From Cumulibacter sp047975195 (GTDB lineage: Bacteria; Actinomycetota; Actinomycetes; Mycobacteriales; Antricoccaceae): a stretch of DNA of 64,000 nt. A program made the translations under genes and the position numbers. How positions within the stretch are numbered: the stretch's first letter is position 1; each line of letters begins with the position of its first letter. Positions 43,647 through 51,237 of this stretch are shown here, piece by piece. The stretch lies in the NCBI GenBank assembly GCA_047975195.1, contig JBKEDB010000028.1, forward strand, positions 1 to 64,000, in the 5' to 3' direction. The notes beneath the pieces were generated by a model that ran no database searches, was not told the origin of the DNA, and saw only the letters and a program-made list of their open reading frames with translations.

Positions 43647-44420
43647 ATGGATATTTCAAAGCACATCGGGAAGGTGCGCGACGGTATCGATGGCGCCCTT
43701 TCGCTTGCGGACGATGCTACGAAAGATGTGGCGTCACGGGTGGCGTCGGTTGCAGAGCCGTCGCTGCGATTGGCCCTGATCGATGCGGTCACCGAGGCCG
43801 CAGCGGAAATCAATGACGGCCTATATGCGTCCCGCGTGACGGTCGCGATGGACGGTCTCGATCCCACGTTCGTGGTGCAGCAGACCCAACCCGAGCCGGA
43901 CGGTGAACACGTCGACTTCGAACTCATCGACGAGGACGACACCCAGGGGGATGTGCTCGAGGACGAGGAAGCCGACGAAACGTTGGTGCGTTTCTCGCTA
44001 CGGCTGCCAAAGTGGGCCAAAGACAAGGTGGACGATCGCGCGGAGCGACGCGGAATGTCCACGAATGCGTATCTGACCGAAGTCATCATCGGCGAGATCG
44101 CCGGTGGCTGGCCAAAAGGTGGTCCTGAGCGGTCGGGGCCCCCGTTTGGGCCGGGCCCACGTCGCGGGCCAGGACGCGGGGGTTGGGGGCCGGGTGGCTG
44201 GATTGATGCCGACACCGCCAACAGCATCGCGAGCGTGTTGTCTGAGGTGTTCGGCGGACAGGACCCGCGCCGGCCAGGCGGTCCGGGCGCCCGTCGGGGC
44301 GGGCCGCATCGTGACGGGCGCGGACCGCGCCGCGATGGACCCGGAGTTCATCGTGACGGGCGCGGACCGCGCCGAGATGGCTGCGGACCGCGTGGCCGCG
44401 ACGAAACCGACGACGAGTAA
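43647..44420 (+). CDS. ribbon-helix-helix-like protein with Gly/Arg-rich repeat tail
   Basis: A 257-aa protein in three parts. Residues 1–90 are helical (KVRDGIDGALSLADDATKDVASRVASV) and then VTVAMDGLDPTFVV. After an acidic linker (DEDDTQGDVLEDEEADE), residues about 110–150 read LVRFSLRLPKWAKDKVDDRAERRGMSTNAYLTEVI, an RHH/Arc-like DNA-binding pattern. The rest is PG/GR-rich, with a 14-residue repeat of HRDGRGPRRDG. No toxin-like partner is beside it; the next gene is a DUF1707 protein 12 bp away, probably in the same operon. The start has no clear Shine-Dalgarno. I assign no function beyond possible DNA binding. Confidence 0.7.
   Translation: MDISKHIGKVRDGIDGALSLADDATKDVASRVASVAEPSLRLALIDAVTEAAAEINDGLYASRVTVAMDGLDPTFVVQQTQPEPDGEHVDFELIDEDDTQGDVLEDEEADETLVRFSLRLPKWAKDKVDDRAERRGMSTNAYLTEVIIGEIAGGWPKGGPERSGPPFGPGPRRGPGRGGWGPGGWIDADTANSIASVLSEVFGGQDPRRPGGPGARRGGPHRDGRGPRRDGPGVHRDGRGPRRDGCGPRGRDETDDE
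44307..44380 (+). repeat. direct repeat inside the RHH-like gene
   Basis: Two 32-bp copies at 44307–44338 and 44349–44380 (period 42 bp) differ at one position. They encode the HRDGRGPRRDG repeats. Confidence 0.85.
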
Positions 44421-44432
44421 GGACGAGCCACC

Positions 44433-44936
44433 ATGACGACAGAGCGGCCGATCGATCCGCAGCAGATGCGCGTCGGTCATGCCGATCGGGAAGAAATGGT
44501 CAAGCGGTTGTCGCGCGCGCACACGCTAGGGCAACTGCAACTGGACGAGTTCGATACACGGACTCAACTCGCGTACGACGCGCGGGTGCGCGGCGACTTG
44601 GACGCATTGGTGGTCGATCTCCCTGTCGAGGGCGATCGGAATCCAAGGGCTGATTCGGCGGCCCGGGCAGGCGGTGGACGTCCCGGTGGCGGGCCGGGGT
44701 GCAGGTCGCGGCACCCAGGCGTCAACCGCGCCGAATGGCGGACGCACGCCGAGCGCCTGCAACGTCATCCGAATCGGGTCTGGATCATCATCGGCATACT
44801 CGGCGCGCTATGGCTGATCGGCGGGGTCGTCGGTGGTCCGTTTGGGTTCGTCGGCGGCGTACTTCGCGGAATCATGACGGTCCTGCTCGTCGTCGGCATC
44901 GTGACTTTGGTGCGTCGTGTCCGTGGACGGCATTGA
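44433..44936 (+). CDS. DUF1707-domain membrane protein
   Basis: A 167-aa protein. The N-terminal DUF1707 domain shows MRVGHADREEMVKRLSRAHTLGQLQLDEFDTRTQLAYDARVRGDLDALVVDLP, complete and typical. A Gly/Arg-rich linker and two hydrophobic segments follow (IIGILGALWLIGGVVGGPFGFVGGVL and IMTVLLVVGIVTLVRRVRG). The domain is widespread in actinobacteria, with unknown function. AAGGA lies 9 nt before the ATG. It follows the RHH-like gene by 12 bp. Confidence 0.85.
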   Translation: MTTERPIDPQQMRVGHADREEMVKRLSRAHTLGQLQLDEFDTRTQLAYDARVRGDLDALVVDLPVEGDRNPRADSAARAGGGRPGGGPGCRSRHPGVNRAEWRTHAERLQRHPNRVWIIIGILGALWLIGGVVGGPFGFVGGVLRGIMTVLLVVGIVTLVRRVRGRH

Positions 44937-45165
44937 CCCTTCACGGGTAGGCCGCAGTGTGACGCGGCGTGAGCTGATCGCGTTACATAACCGCACGTAC
45001 CCAGCGCGCTGCATGTGCGTGTAGTTCTTGATTGCGCATTACGTGGCGCAGTAATGCCCCGACTACGGGGCGAAAGTGCGCGCCGAGAGGCCGCGGACAA
45101 CTGGATGGGGTCCGGCGGTGGTGCGAATCTTGATTCGCGGACCGTGCGCCGGCCGCGGCTACGCG

Positions 45166-45171
45166 TAGACT
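45166..45171 (+). promoter_or_regulatory. -10 box TAGACT for a leaderless gene
   Basis: TAGACT, 7 nt, then ATG 45179. There is no Shine-Dalgarno sequence. Confidence 0.6.
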
Positions 45172-45178
45172 CGCGCGA

Positions 45179-46021
45179 ATGGGAATGCTGTGCGCGGTTT
45201 CGTTCAACCGCAACGGGCAGCTGTACTACTACGACCCCGGTGACCTTGAGATCGCAATCGGCGACTATGTGCTGGTGCCCGTGGGTGAACGGCCCGAGAT
45301 GGCGCAGGTGATGTGGGCCGGTGAATGGGTCACCGAGGACACCAGCGGTTTTGAGCGGTTAGTCGGCCGGGCGACGGACGTCGACGGCAAGCGGGCCCGC
45401 GCCGTACGCAAGCACAAGGCACGAGCGCTTGTCGCGACTCGCCGGCTTGTGCAGGAGCACGACTTGCCGATGAAGATCATCGGCGCCGACGTCAGCATTG
45501 CTGACGCACAAGCGAACCCCGATGTCGTAACCGTGTTCTTCTCGGCCTCGCGCCGCGTGGACTTCAGAGCGCTGGTGCGCGATCTCGGTGCCACGCTTAC
45601 GTGCCGGATCGAGTTGCGCCAGGTGTCGGCCCGCGATGAGGCCAAACTCCAGGGCTCGATCGGCTCCTGTGGACGGGACACGTGCTGTTCGACTTTCTTG
45701 AAAGACTTCGAGCCGATCAGTCTCAAGATGGCTCGCGACCAGGATCTGCCGCTGAATCCATTGCGGATCAGCGGAGCGTGTGGCCGGTTGATGTGTTGCT
45801 TGAAGTACGAACATCCGCTGTACGAGAGCTTCCGCAAACGTTCGCCCGGGCGCGGCGCGAAGGTTGAGACCTCGGTCGGCGCCGGGCGAGTGGTTTCCGA
45901 GTCGGTGCCGTCGGATTCGGTCGTCGTACGACTCGACGCTGATGGGTCTCAGGTGACGTGTCCGGTCGCGTCCGTCTGTACCTCGCGTAAGGCCTACGAC
46001 ACCCGTTCGGACGCGGGCTAG
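45179..46021 (+). CDS. PSP1-domain protein, RicT/YaaT-like
   Basis: A 280-aa protein of the PSP1 family. It begins MGMLCAVSFNRNGQLYYYDPGDLEIAIGDYVLV. The diagnostic cysteine clusters are GSCGRDTCCSTFLKDFEPISLKMARDQDLPLNP and SGACGRLMCCLKYEH, which in Bacillus RicT help bind Fe-S clusters within the RicAFT complex that acts with RNase Y. Actinobacteria lack that full complex, so the role here is open. The mRNA is probably leaderless. It lies directly upstream of tRNA-Thr. Confidence 0.88.
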   Translation: MGMLCAVSFNRNGQLYYYDPGDLEIAIGDYVLVPVGERPEMAQVMWAGEWVTEDTSGFERLVGRATDVDGKRARAVRKHKARALVATRRLVQEHDLPMKIIGADVSIADAQANPDVVTVFFSASRRVDFRALVRDLGATLTCRIELRQVSARDEAKLQGSIGSCGRDTCCSTFLKDFEPISLKMARDQDLPLNPLRISGACGRLMCCLKYEHPLYESFRKRSPGRGAKVETSVGAGRVVSESVPSDSVVVRLDADGSQVTCPVASVCTSRKAYDTRSDAG

Positions 46022-46060
46022 ATCACCTCGACCGGGCTTCGGGACGCCATACTCGGTGCG

Positions 46061-46066
46061 TATACT
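46061..46066 (+). promoter_or_regulatory. -10 box TATACT of tRNA-Thr
   Basis: TATACT lies 17 nt before the first base of the mature tRNA. The -35 region is not convincing. Confidence 0.45.
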
Positions 46067-46083
46067 TACTGATCGCGTCACCC

Positions 46084-46156
46084 GCCGCCTTAGCTCAGTC
46101 GGCAGAGCGATTCACTCGTAATGAATAGGTCTGGGGTTCGATTCCCCAAGGCGGCT
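46084..46156 (+). tRNA. tRNA-Thr (anticodon CGT)
   Basis: A 73-nt cloverleaf. The acceptor arms GCCGCCT/AGGCGGC, D-arm GCTC/GAGC, anticodon stem ATTCA/TGAAT with loop CTCGTAA (anticodon CGT, reads ACG), and T-arm TGGGG-TTCGATT-CCCCA all pair. CCA is not encoded. Confidence 0.95.
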
Positions 46157-46165
46157 CGCATCCTG

Positions 46166-46194
46166 CGCCCCATCCGGCCCCGCCGGGTGGGGCG
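46166..46194 (+). terminator. hairpin after tRNA-Thr
   Basis: CGCCCCA pairs with TGGGGCG, with an inner CCGG/CCGG stem. It starts 10 nt after the tRNA and is followed by a T-rich stretch. Confidence 0.65.
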
Positions 46195-46392
46195 TAGTTC
46201 TATGTTTCGCAGTAGGCGGCTGGCGCGACCGATAAGGGTGCCAGTGATGTGCGAGCAAACTCAACGTCGATTCCGCTCGCTTCGCGTGGCGGCATTAGTG
46301 CGTGCCTATTGCCGATGCGATCTTCAGGATCACCGAGTGGCTGGTTTATCGGGTGCTGCTGCACGGCCCCAGACCTGATGCTGCCGCTTCAC

Positions 46393-46734
46393 CTAGGGCG
46401 AGGGCATCAGGTCTGCGAGTTGAGTGGTGATCTCCCACGACCCTGCGGGCTGCCGCATTTGATCAGTGACTGTGACCTGTGCACCGACCCGGAAGAGTCC
46501 CGCCACCTTGCCAAGGCCCTTGGGTGTGTCGAACACTACGAGTTTGCGGGTTTTGTCGTCAGCGAGTTCTCCGGACTGAAGCGTCGGTTCGTCGCCGCTG
46601 AACGCGCCGCTCAGGCCGTCGTACTCGTGGCCGGCCTCGTTCTTGAATGTGAAGTACATCGGGTTGTAGGGGCCCTCGCCGCTCCAATCGACATCGATCA
46701 CTAGGTGGGCGCTGTTGTTCGGAGGAATGGCCAC
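46393..46734 (-). CDS. small protein resembling half of a DUF4352 domain
   Basis: From GTG 46734 (GGAAG 4 nt upstream) the frame gives 113 aa: VIDVDWSG...MYFTFKNEAGHEYDGLSGAF, then PTLQSGELADDKTRKLVVFDTPKGLGK. This is the order of the second half of DUF4352 domains: a residue run ending in GxxY, then LxxGExxxxxVVFxxP. The usual lipoprotein or signal-peptide N-terminus and first beta strands are missing, so it may be a 5'-truncated remnant. It ends 249 bp from the tRNA and starts close to the divergent ArsR gene. I am not sure it is expressed. Confidence 0.4.
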   Translation of the reverse strand: MAIPPNNSAHLVIDVDWSGEGPYNPMYFTFKNEAGHEYDGLSGAFSGDEPTLQSGELADDKTRKLVVFDTPKGLGKVAGLFRVGAQVTVTDQMRQPAGSWEITTQLADLMPSP

Positions 46735-46818
46735 GTCGCTTCCGCCTCTTCCACAGGACCATGATCGAGCATTGCGCGCAGGCGTGTTCCGCTGCGTGGC
46801 GTCTCGCCGGATGCGGGG

Positions 46819-46824
46819 TACTAT
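46819..46824 (+). promoter_or_regulatory. -10 box TACTAT of the arsR-type gene
   Basis: TACTAT, 6 nt, then ATG 46831, consistent with a leaderless mRNA. It overlaps the left edge of the operator at 46823. Confidence 0.55.
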
Positions 46825-46842
46825 TTGCGTATGCATGCAAAT
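46823..46842. promoter_or_regulatory. ArsR-type operator ATTTGC-N8-GCAAAT
   Basis: A 20-bp palindrome with ATGCAT inside the spacer. It covers the end of the -10 box, the predicted transcription start and the first four codons. ArsR/SmtB metal sensors bind comparable dyads, so this is very likely the autoregulatory site. Confidence 0.65.
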
Positions 46843-47187
46843 GCGCAATCTGGCGGCTGGAGCGATGACGTGGTCACGCTCGCGGTGGAAGTGTTGCGAG
46901 TTCTAGCTGATCGCACACGACTCCGGTTGGCGGGGTTGTTGCTCGATTCGGAGAAGTCGGTGACCGAGTTGGCTGCGGACCTAGACCGCCCGGTGCCGGC
47001 TGTATCGCAGCATCTGGCGAAGATGCGAATGGCGCGGCTGGTGGTGACGCGCCGCGAGGGAACGTCGGTGATGTACCGCGTCGAGAACGGCCATGTGCGG
47101 CAGCTCGTGATCGATACGATCGGGCATGTAGAGCACCTACTAGAGGATGTGCCGCAACATCACCGCAGCATGGGCGTCGTGTCATGA
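46831..47187 (+). CDS. ArsR/SmtB-family metal-sensing repressor
   Basis: A 118-aa winged-helix repressor: VEVLRVLADRTRLRLAGLLLDSEKSVTELAADLDRPVPAVSQHLAKMRMARLVVTRREGTSVMYRVENGHVRQLV. The C-terminal helix carries several His (GHVEHLLEDVPQHH), as in nickel/cobalt or zinc sensors of the KmtR/CzrA type. There is no CVC arsenic motif. It overlaps the CDF exporter gene by 4 bp and surely controls it. ATG 46831 is preferred over TTG 46825 because of the -10 spacing. Confidence 0.9.
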   Translation: MHANAQSGGWSDDVVTLAVEVLRVLADRTRLRLAGLLLDSEKSVTELAADLDRPVPAVSQHLAKMRMARLVVTRREGTSVMYRVENGHVRQLVIDTIGHVEHLLEDVPQHHRSMGVVS

Positions 47188-48230
47188 CACATCACACGCG
47201 TGATCGCTCGGACGGTGATGTCGGCAGGCACGCTCACGGTTCCGGCGCCCACCAGCCCGAGCACCAGCATCGAGCGGGTCGTTGGGCCGGGGTTCGCCAC
47301 GCGATCAGCGAGTTAGTGGGTGCGCATTCGCACGACGCAGCCGAGCGGGTCGATTCGGCATTGGAAGCCAATGCGCGAGGTAGGCGGGCGTTGTGGACTA
47401 GCCTCGGTGCGCTTGGTGTCACGGCGGTGTTGCAGGCGGTCGTGGTCGTTTTCACCGGCTCGGTCGCGTTGCTGGGGGACACGCTGCATAACGTCGCCGA
47501 CGCGGTGACCGCGTTACCCATTTTGCTAGCGTTCACGTTGGCGCGTCGTCCGGCCAATAATCGGTTCACCTACGGGTACGGACGCGCGGAAGACTTCGCA
47601 GGCATTTTCGTGGTCGTGATGATCGCGCTATCGAGCGTGCTGGCTGGCTGGGAGGCGATCGATCGACTGATGAACCCACGCGAGGTCAACCATGTATGGG
47701 CGGTCGCGGCGGCCGGCGTTATCGGGTTCATCGGGAACGAACTGGTCGCGCGGTATCGGATGCGGGTGGGCCGGCAGATTGGCTCTGCCGCGTTGGTCGC
47801 GGACGGCTTGCACGCGCGTACCGACGGATTCACCTCGTTGGCGGTAGTTCTAGGTGCGGGCGGTATGGCGCTTGGTCTGCCATGGGCGGATCCGGTGATC
47901 GGGCTCGTCATCGCCGTCGTGATCCTCGGCGTGTTGCGCTCGGCGATTGCTGAGGTAGGTGCGCGATTGATGGATGCGGTCGACCCTCAATTGGTGCAGG
48001 TGGCCCGCGAATGCATCATCTCGGTGGACGGCGTTGACGAGGTGCGCGAATTACGACTGCGGTGGATTGGGCACTCGCTTCGCGCCGAAGCGGACGTCGT
48101 AGTCAGAGCGGACCTAGCGGTCAGTGAAGGACACGAGATCGCGCATCACGCTGAGGAGCACCTGCTTGCGGGATTGCCGCGGTTGAGTAGCGCGGTGATT
48201 CATGTCAGTCCGGCAGGAGCGCATGCGTAG
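47184..48230 (+). CDS. cation diffusion facilitator (CDF) metal exporter
   Basis: A 348-aa protein with six helices. The metal-binding residues of the transport site are in GDTLHNVADAVTALP (helix 2) and ADGLHARTDGFTSLA (helix 5). The N-terminus is His-rich (GRHAHGSGAHQPEHQHRAG) and a second cluster, GAHSHD, precedes helix 1. The C-terminal cytoplasmic domain is complete. It exports a divalent metal such as Zn, Ni or Co in exchange for protons. It is translationally coupled to the ArsR-type repressor. Confidence 0.92.
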   Translation: MTHHTRDRSDGDVGRHAHGSGAHQPEHQHRAGRWAGVRHAISELVGAHSHDAAERVDSALEANARGRRALWTSLGALGVTAVLQAVVVVFTGSVALLGDTLHNVADAVTALPILLAFTLARRPANNRFTYGYGRAEDFAGIFVVVMIALSSVLAGWEAIDRLMNPREVNHVWAVAAAGVIGFIGNELVARYRMRVGRQIGSAALVADGLHARTDGFTSLAVVLGAGGMALGLPWADPVIGLVIAVVILGVLRSAIAEVGARLMDAVDPQLVQVARECIISVDGVDEVRELRLRWIGHSLRAEADVVVRADLAVSEGHEIAHHAEEHLLAGLPRLSSAVIHVSPAGAHA

Positions 48231-48292
48231 ATGAGGGTGGGCGTGCCGGTTCGCGTTTCGATATTGGGTTCTAGGTCGCGAGGGGACACATA

Positions 48293-49276
48293 GTGGGTCA
48301 TGCAGGTCATTCGTTCCCGATGTGGATGCCGTCGGATCCGCCGTCGTTCGGGCGACTGTTGGCGTGGCAGTTGCAGCCGATCCCAGTGTTGGACGCCTTG
48401 TGCGTACTAGCGCTTGTGGCGTACCTGTTCGCGGTGCTGCGACTGCGCCGTCAGAGCGTTCGGTGGCCGCTATTCCGCACGGTGTCATTCACTGTGGGGA
48501 GCGTGAGCATCTTGTTAGTGGTATCCACCGGTATTGGCGGATACTCGATGCAATTGTTCAGTGTGCACATGGCCCAGCACATGGTGCTCAGCATGGTTGC
48601 GCCGGTGCTCTTACTGCTCGGTGCGCCGGTCACACTGGCTTTGCGTGTGCTGCGCCCGCGCGGGTTGCTGCGCCGAGCGCTGGTTGGGGTTCTGCATTCG
48701 CGATGCGTGCGGTTCTTTTCGAGTGGGCTTGTGAGCACCCCACTTTTTGTACTAAGTCTATTCGGGCTTTACTTCACGTCTGCGTTCGATTTCCTGATGA
48801 GTTCGTGGTGGGGGCATTTCTATATGCTCGTGCACTTCATCGCGGTTGGCCTGTTGTACTACTGGCCCATATTGGGAGTCGATCCGAACCCGCGTCGACC
48901 GCAACCGCTGACCCGGCTGGGAATGCTGGTAATCGCGATGCCGTTCCACGCCTTCTTTGGGATCGCGCTGATGTCTAGTCGAAGCACGGTCACGACGTCG
49001 CTCATGGCTCCGCAGGCTTGGGGGATCGACGCGATGTGGGATCAGTACGTCGCCGGCGGGATCGCATGGGCGACTGGCGAGATCCCCGCCCTGATCATCG
49101 CCGTGGTTATTGCCCGCCAATGGGCTCGATCCGAAACGCGACTCGCAAAATCGCACGATAGGCAAGCAGATCGTGACGGGGATGCTGCGCTACGCAGGTA
49201 TAACGCGAAACTCGCGGAATTGGCCGCGCGTGCCTCGACCGATACAAGTAGCGGCCGCGGATTGACGCCCACTTGA
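48293..49276 (+). CDS. cytochrome c oxidase assembly protein, CtaG family (caa3 type)
   Basis: A 327-aa protein with seven to eight hydrophobic helices. Conserved pieces are YSMQLFSVHMAQHMVLSMVAPVLLLLGAPVTLALR, the paired histidines in WWGHFYMLVHFIAVGLLYYWPILGVDP, and MPFHAFFGIALMSS. The family supports copper delivery to cytochrome oxidase. In actinobacteria such proteins often stand alone or fuse to CopD. GTG start with GAGGGG 7 nt upstream. A basic cytosolic tail follows the last helix. Confidence 0.9.
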   Translation: MGHAGHSFPMWMPSDPPSFGRLLAWQLQPIPVLDALCVLALVAYLFAVLRLRRQSVRWPLFRTVSFTVGSVSILLVVSTGIGGYSMQLFSVHMAQHMVLSMVAPVLLLLGAPVTLALRVLRPRGLLRRALVGVLHSRCVRFFSSGLVSTPLFVLSLFGLYFTSAFDFLMSSWWGHFYMLVHFIAVGLLYYWPILGVDPNPRRPQPLTRLGMLVIAMPFHAFFGIALMSSRSTVTTSLMAPQAWGIDAMWDQYVAGGIAWATGEIPALIIAVVIARQWARSETRLAKSHDRQADRDGDAALRRYNAKLAELAARASTDTSSGRGLTPT

Positions 49277-49342
49277 CCAACCTGCGAGGGGCTTCGGACG
49301 GCGGCGCTGACGGACAGCGTCACGCCGAGAGCGCCTCGCGCG

Positions 49343-49498
49343 TTAGTTTTTGATTTTGCGTTTCGCGGCAGCGTAGAGCGCGGTGCCCACGAACAGCACC
49401 AGCCCGATGATCGCGAGCCACAGCAGGCCCTTCACCACAAACCCGATCACGGAGATTGCGGCCCAGATGATCAGCAGCACCAGGATGAACGTCAGCAT
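49343..49498 (-). CDS. 51-aa hydrophobic membrane protein
   Basis: A short gene running from ATG 49498 to TAA 49343. The product is two back-to-back hydrophobic stretches (LTFILVLLIIWAAISVIGFV and GLLWLAIIGLVLFVGTALY) with a very basic end, AAAKRKIKN. Small hydrophobic proteins of this type occur widely in actinobacteria, with no known role. AAGG lies about 8 nt upstream of the ATG. It is convergent with ctaG. Confidence 0.65.
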   Translation of the reverse strand: MLTFILVLLIIWAAISVIGFVVKGLLWLAIIGLVLFVGTALYAAAKRKIKN

Positions 49499-49828
49499 GT
49501 GCCGACCTTAATGGCTGCCTGGCAACTGGCATCGCGCCCGTCCACGGTCAGGTGAGATAGCCGTCGGCGTCCGCGATGCGGCTGAGGTCGAGCCGCGTGT
49601 GCGCTGGGCGCGCTACGGCCGCGTATCTTGCCGCGATCGCGTCGAGTATTGCTGGGCAGTCGCCGAATTGAGGTAGTTGGGGTTGGCGACTCCTGCAGAG
49701 TTAGTCGCGCGAAGGGGCCGTGGGCAGGGGCGACTCACAAACTCTTCTGGAGGAGAGCGTGGGGTGCGTCGATCATTGCGCGCAACCGCAATGGCGACGA
49801 GCCGACACTGACCCAGTAGATTTCTCGT
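49499..49828. other. 330-bp interval without a recognised gene
   Basis: The interval lies between the divergent 51-aa gene and the CPA2 antiporter. Short frames show no conserved features. The only signal seen is the TAGATT box at its right end. Confidence 0.5.
49817..49822 (+). promoter_or_regulatory. -10 box TAGATT for a leaderless gene
   Basis: TAGATT, 6 nt, then ATG 49829. There is no Shine-Dalgarno sequence. Confidence 0.55.
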
Positions 49829-51088
49829 ATGGCCGAAGGACATCTGCTACTCGATAACCTCCAGTCGATGTGGTGGATCGCCGCGGCGGCCTCATTGGCC
49901 CCGGTGTTGGCTATCCTCACTCGCCGGGTCGTCCCCGATGTGGTGTGGCTGCTGACTCTTGGCGTGATCATCGGCCCGAACGTGTTCGGCATCGCCGGAC
50001 AGACCGAGGCGGTTGAGTTCCTGAGCGAACTCGGCGTCGGGTTCCTCTTTCTGCTCGCGGGGTTCGAGCTCAACACTTCGCACATGCGCTCTCGCCAGGG
50101 CAAACATGCCGCGCTCACTTGGATCATCTGCGCGGTACTCGGTGTGGGCGCCGGGCTGCTGCTGGTCGAGGGTGACGTGCGCGCCGCGATCGTGATCGCG
50201 CTGGCGAGTACGTCGACAGCTCTCGGCGTCCTGCTGCCCATCCTGAAGGATTCAGGACTCATCGCTAAACCGCTGGGCGAGGCGACCATGGTCCATGGTG
50301 CGTGGGGCGAACTGCTGCCGATCGTCGCCATGTCCTTGCTGTTGTCGACTCGTGCCACCTGGGAGGCAGCCGCGGTACTCATCCTGTTCGCGGTAACTGC
50401 TGTGTTGGCCGTCGTGGTTCCGGCCCGGCTATTTCAGCGTGTTCCGTTGTTGGCCAGGGCATTCACCTACGCCTCCAACACGACGATGCAAACTACCCTG
50501 CGCTTGACCGTTTTCTTGCTGATCACCTTGATGCTGCTGACCGCGGCGCTTGATCTGGACGTCGCGCTGGGCGCCTTCACGGCGGGAATCTTGGCCAGTG
50601 CAGGCTTCCGTGCGGCGGCGCCGAAACATGCCGACGAAATCGCCCACAAACTGGAGATCGTTGGGTTCAGCCTGCTGGTACCAGTGTTTTTCGTGACCAG
50701 CGGGATGAGCATCGACATCCTGGCGGTGCTGCGCGAATGGCCGATGTTGCTTGGCTTCGTCGTGATGATCGCGATCGTCCGCGGTGTCCCGATCATCGTC
50801 CGCGAGTTCGTGGTCAACACCGATTCGGGAATACCGAACGCTAGAGAAAAGGTGTCGCTCGGATTGTTCGCGTCCACCGGTCTACCTATCATCGTCGCCG
50901 TCACGTACATAGGCGTCTCGGCGGAGATCATCACCGCGACGAGCGCGTCGGTGATGGTCACTGCCGGCGCGGTGACCGTCCTGATTTTCCCGATGATTGC
51001 GCAACGCCTCGTGAAGAGCACGGCCGGCACCTCGGCGGGTCCGCAGTCGGACGCGGCCGGCACCTCGGCAGGTCCGCAGTCGGACTAG
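49829..51088 (+). CDS. CPA2-family cation:proton antiporter
   Basis: A 419-aa protein with about 12 helices of the NhaA/KefB fold: LGVIIGPNVFGIAG, ELGVGFLFLLAGFELN, ASTSTALGVLLPILKDSG, LLTAALDLDVALGAFTAGILASAG and a cytoplasmic end without an RCK/TrkA-N domain. It exchanges Na+ or K+ for H+. The last 22 residues hold two copies of AGTSAGPQSD, from an exact-length 33-bp tandem duplication whose second copy supplies the stop codon. Confidence 0.88.
   Translation: MAEGHLLLDNLQSMWWIAAAASLAPVLAILTRRVVPDVVWLLTLGVIIGPNVFGIAGQTEAVEFLSELGVGFLFLLAGFELNTSHMRSRQGKHAALTWIICAVLGVGAGLLLVEGDVRAAIVIALASTSTALGVLLPILKDSGLIAKPLGEATMVHGAWGELLPIVAMSLLLSTRATWEAAAVLILFAVTAVLAVVVPARLFQRVPLLARAFTYASNTTMQTTLRLTVFLLITLMLLTAALDLDVALGAFTAGILASAGFRAAAPKHADEIAHKLEIVGFSLLVPVFFVTSGMSIDILAVLREWPMLLGFVVMIAIVRGVPIIVREFVVNTDSGIPNAREKVSLGLFASTGLPIIVAVTYIGVSAEIITATSASVMVTAGAVTVLIFPMIAQRLVKSTAGTSAGPQSDAAGTSAGPQSD
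51023..51088 (+). repeat. 33-bp tandem duplication at the antiporter 3' end
   Basis: Units 51023–51055 and 51056–51088 differ at one internal base and in the last codon (GCG versus TAG). Confidence 0.9.
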
Positions 51089-51192
51089 GGCCACTCGGAG
51101 CGCAGCTACGGATGACCGTTGCGGATGCGGAGCCCAGGTCGCGCATCAGTGATTTAGCGGGCGCTCAGTATGTCAGCCTTGCGGGCGCGTGA

Positions 51193-51213
51193 TATACAGC
51201 ACGTGGTTGTATA
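51193..51213. promoter_or_regulatory. operator-like dyad TATACA-N9-TGTATA
   Basis: A perfect 6-bp-arm palindrome with CACGTG almost at its centre, 25 bp before the ATG of the acyl-CoA dehydrogenase gene. It is probably the binding site of an unlinked TetR- or GntR-type repressor, and its right arm could be the -10 box. Confidence 0.5.
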
Positions 51214-51237
51214 CCCGCGAACGCAAGGAGCTGACTG

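Noticed and set aside
43647..44420. Toxin–antitoxin antitoxin
   Set aside because: The RHH-like segment suggested it, but the neighbour is a DUF1707 membrane protein and the protein is far larger than antitoxins, with a repeat tail.
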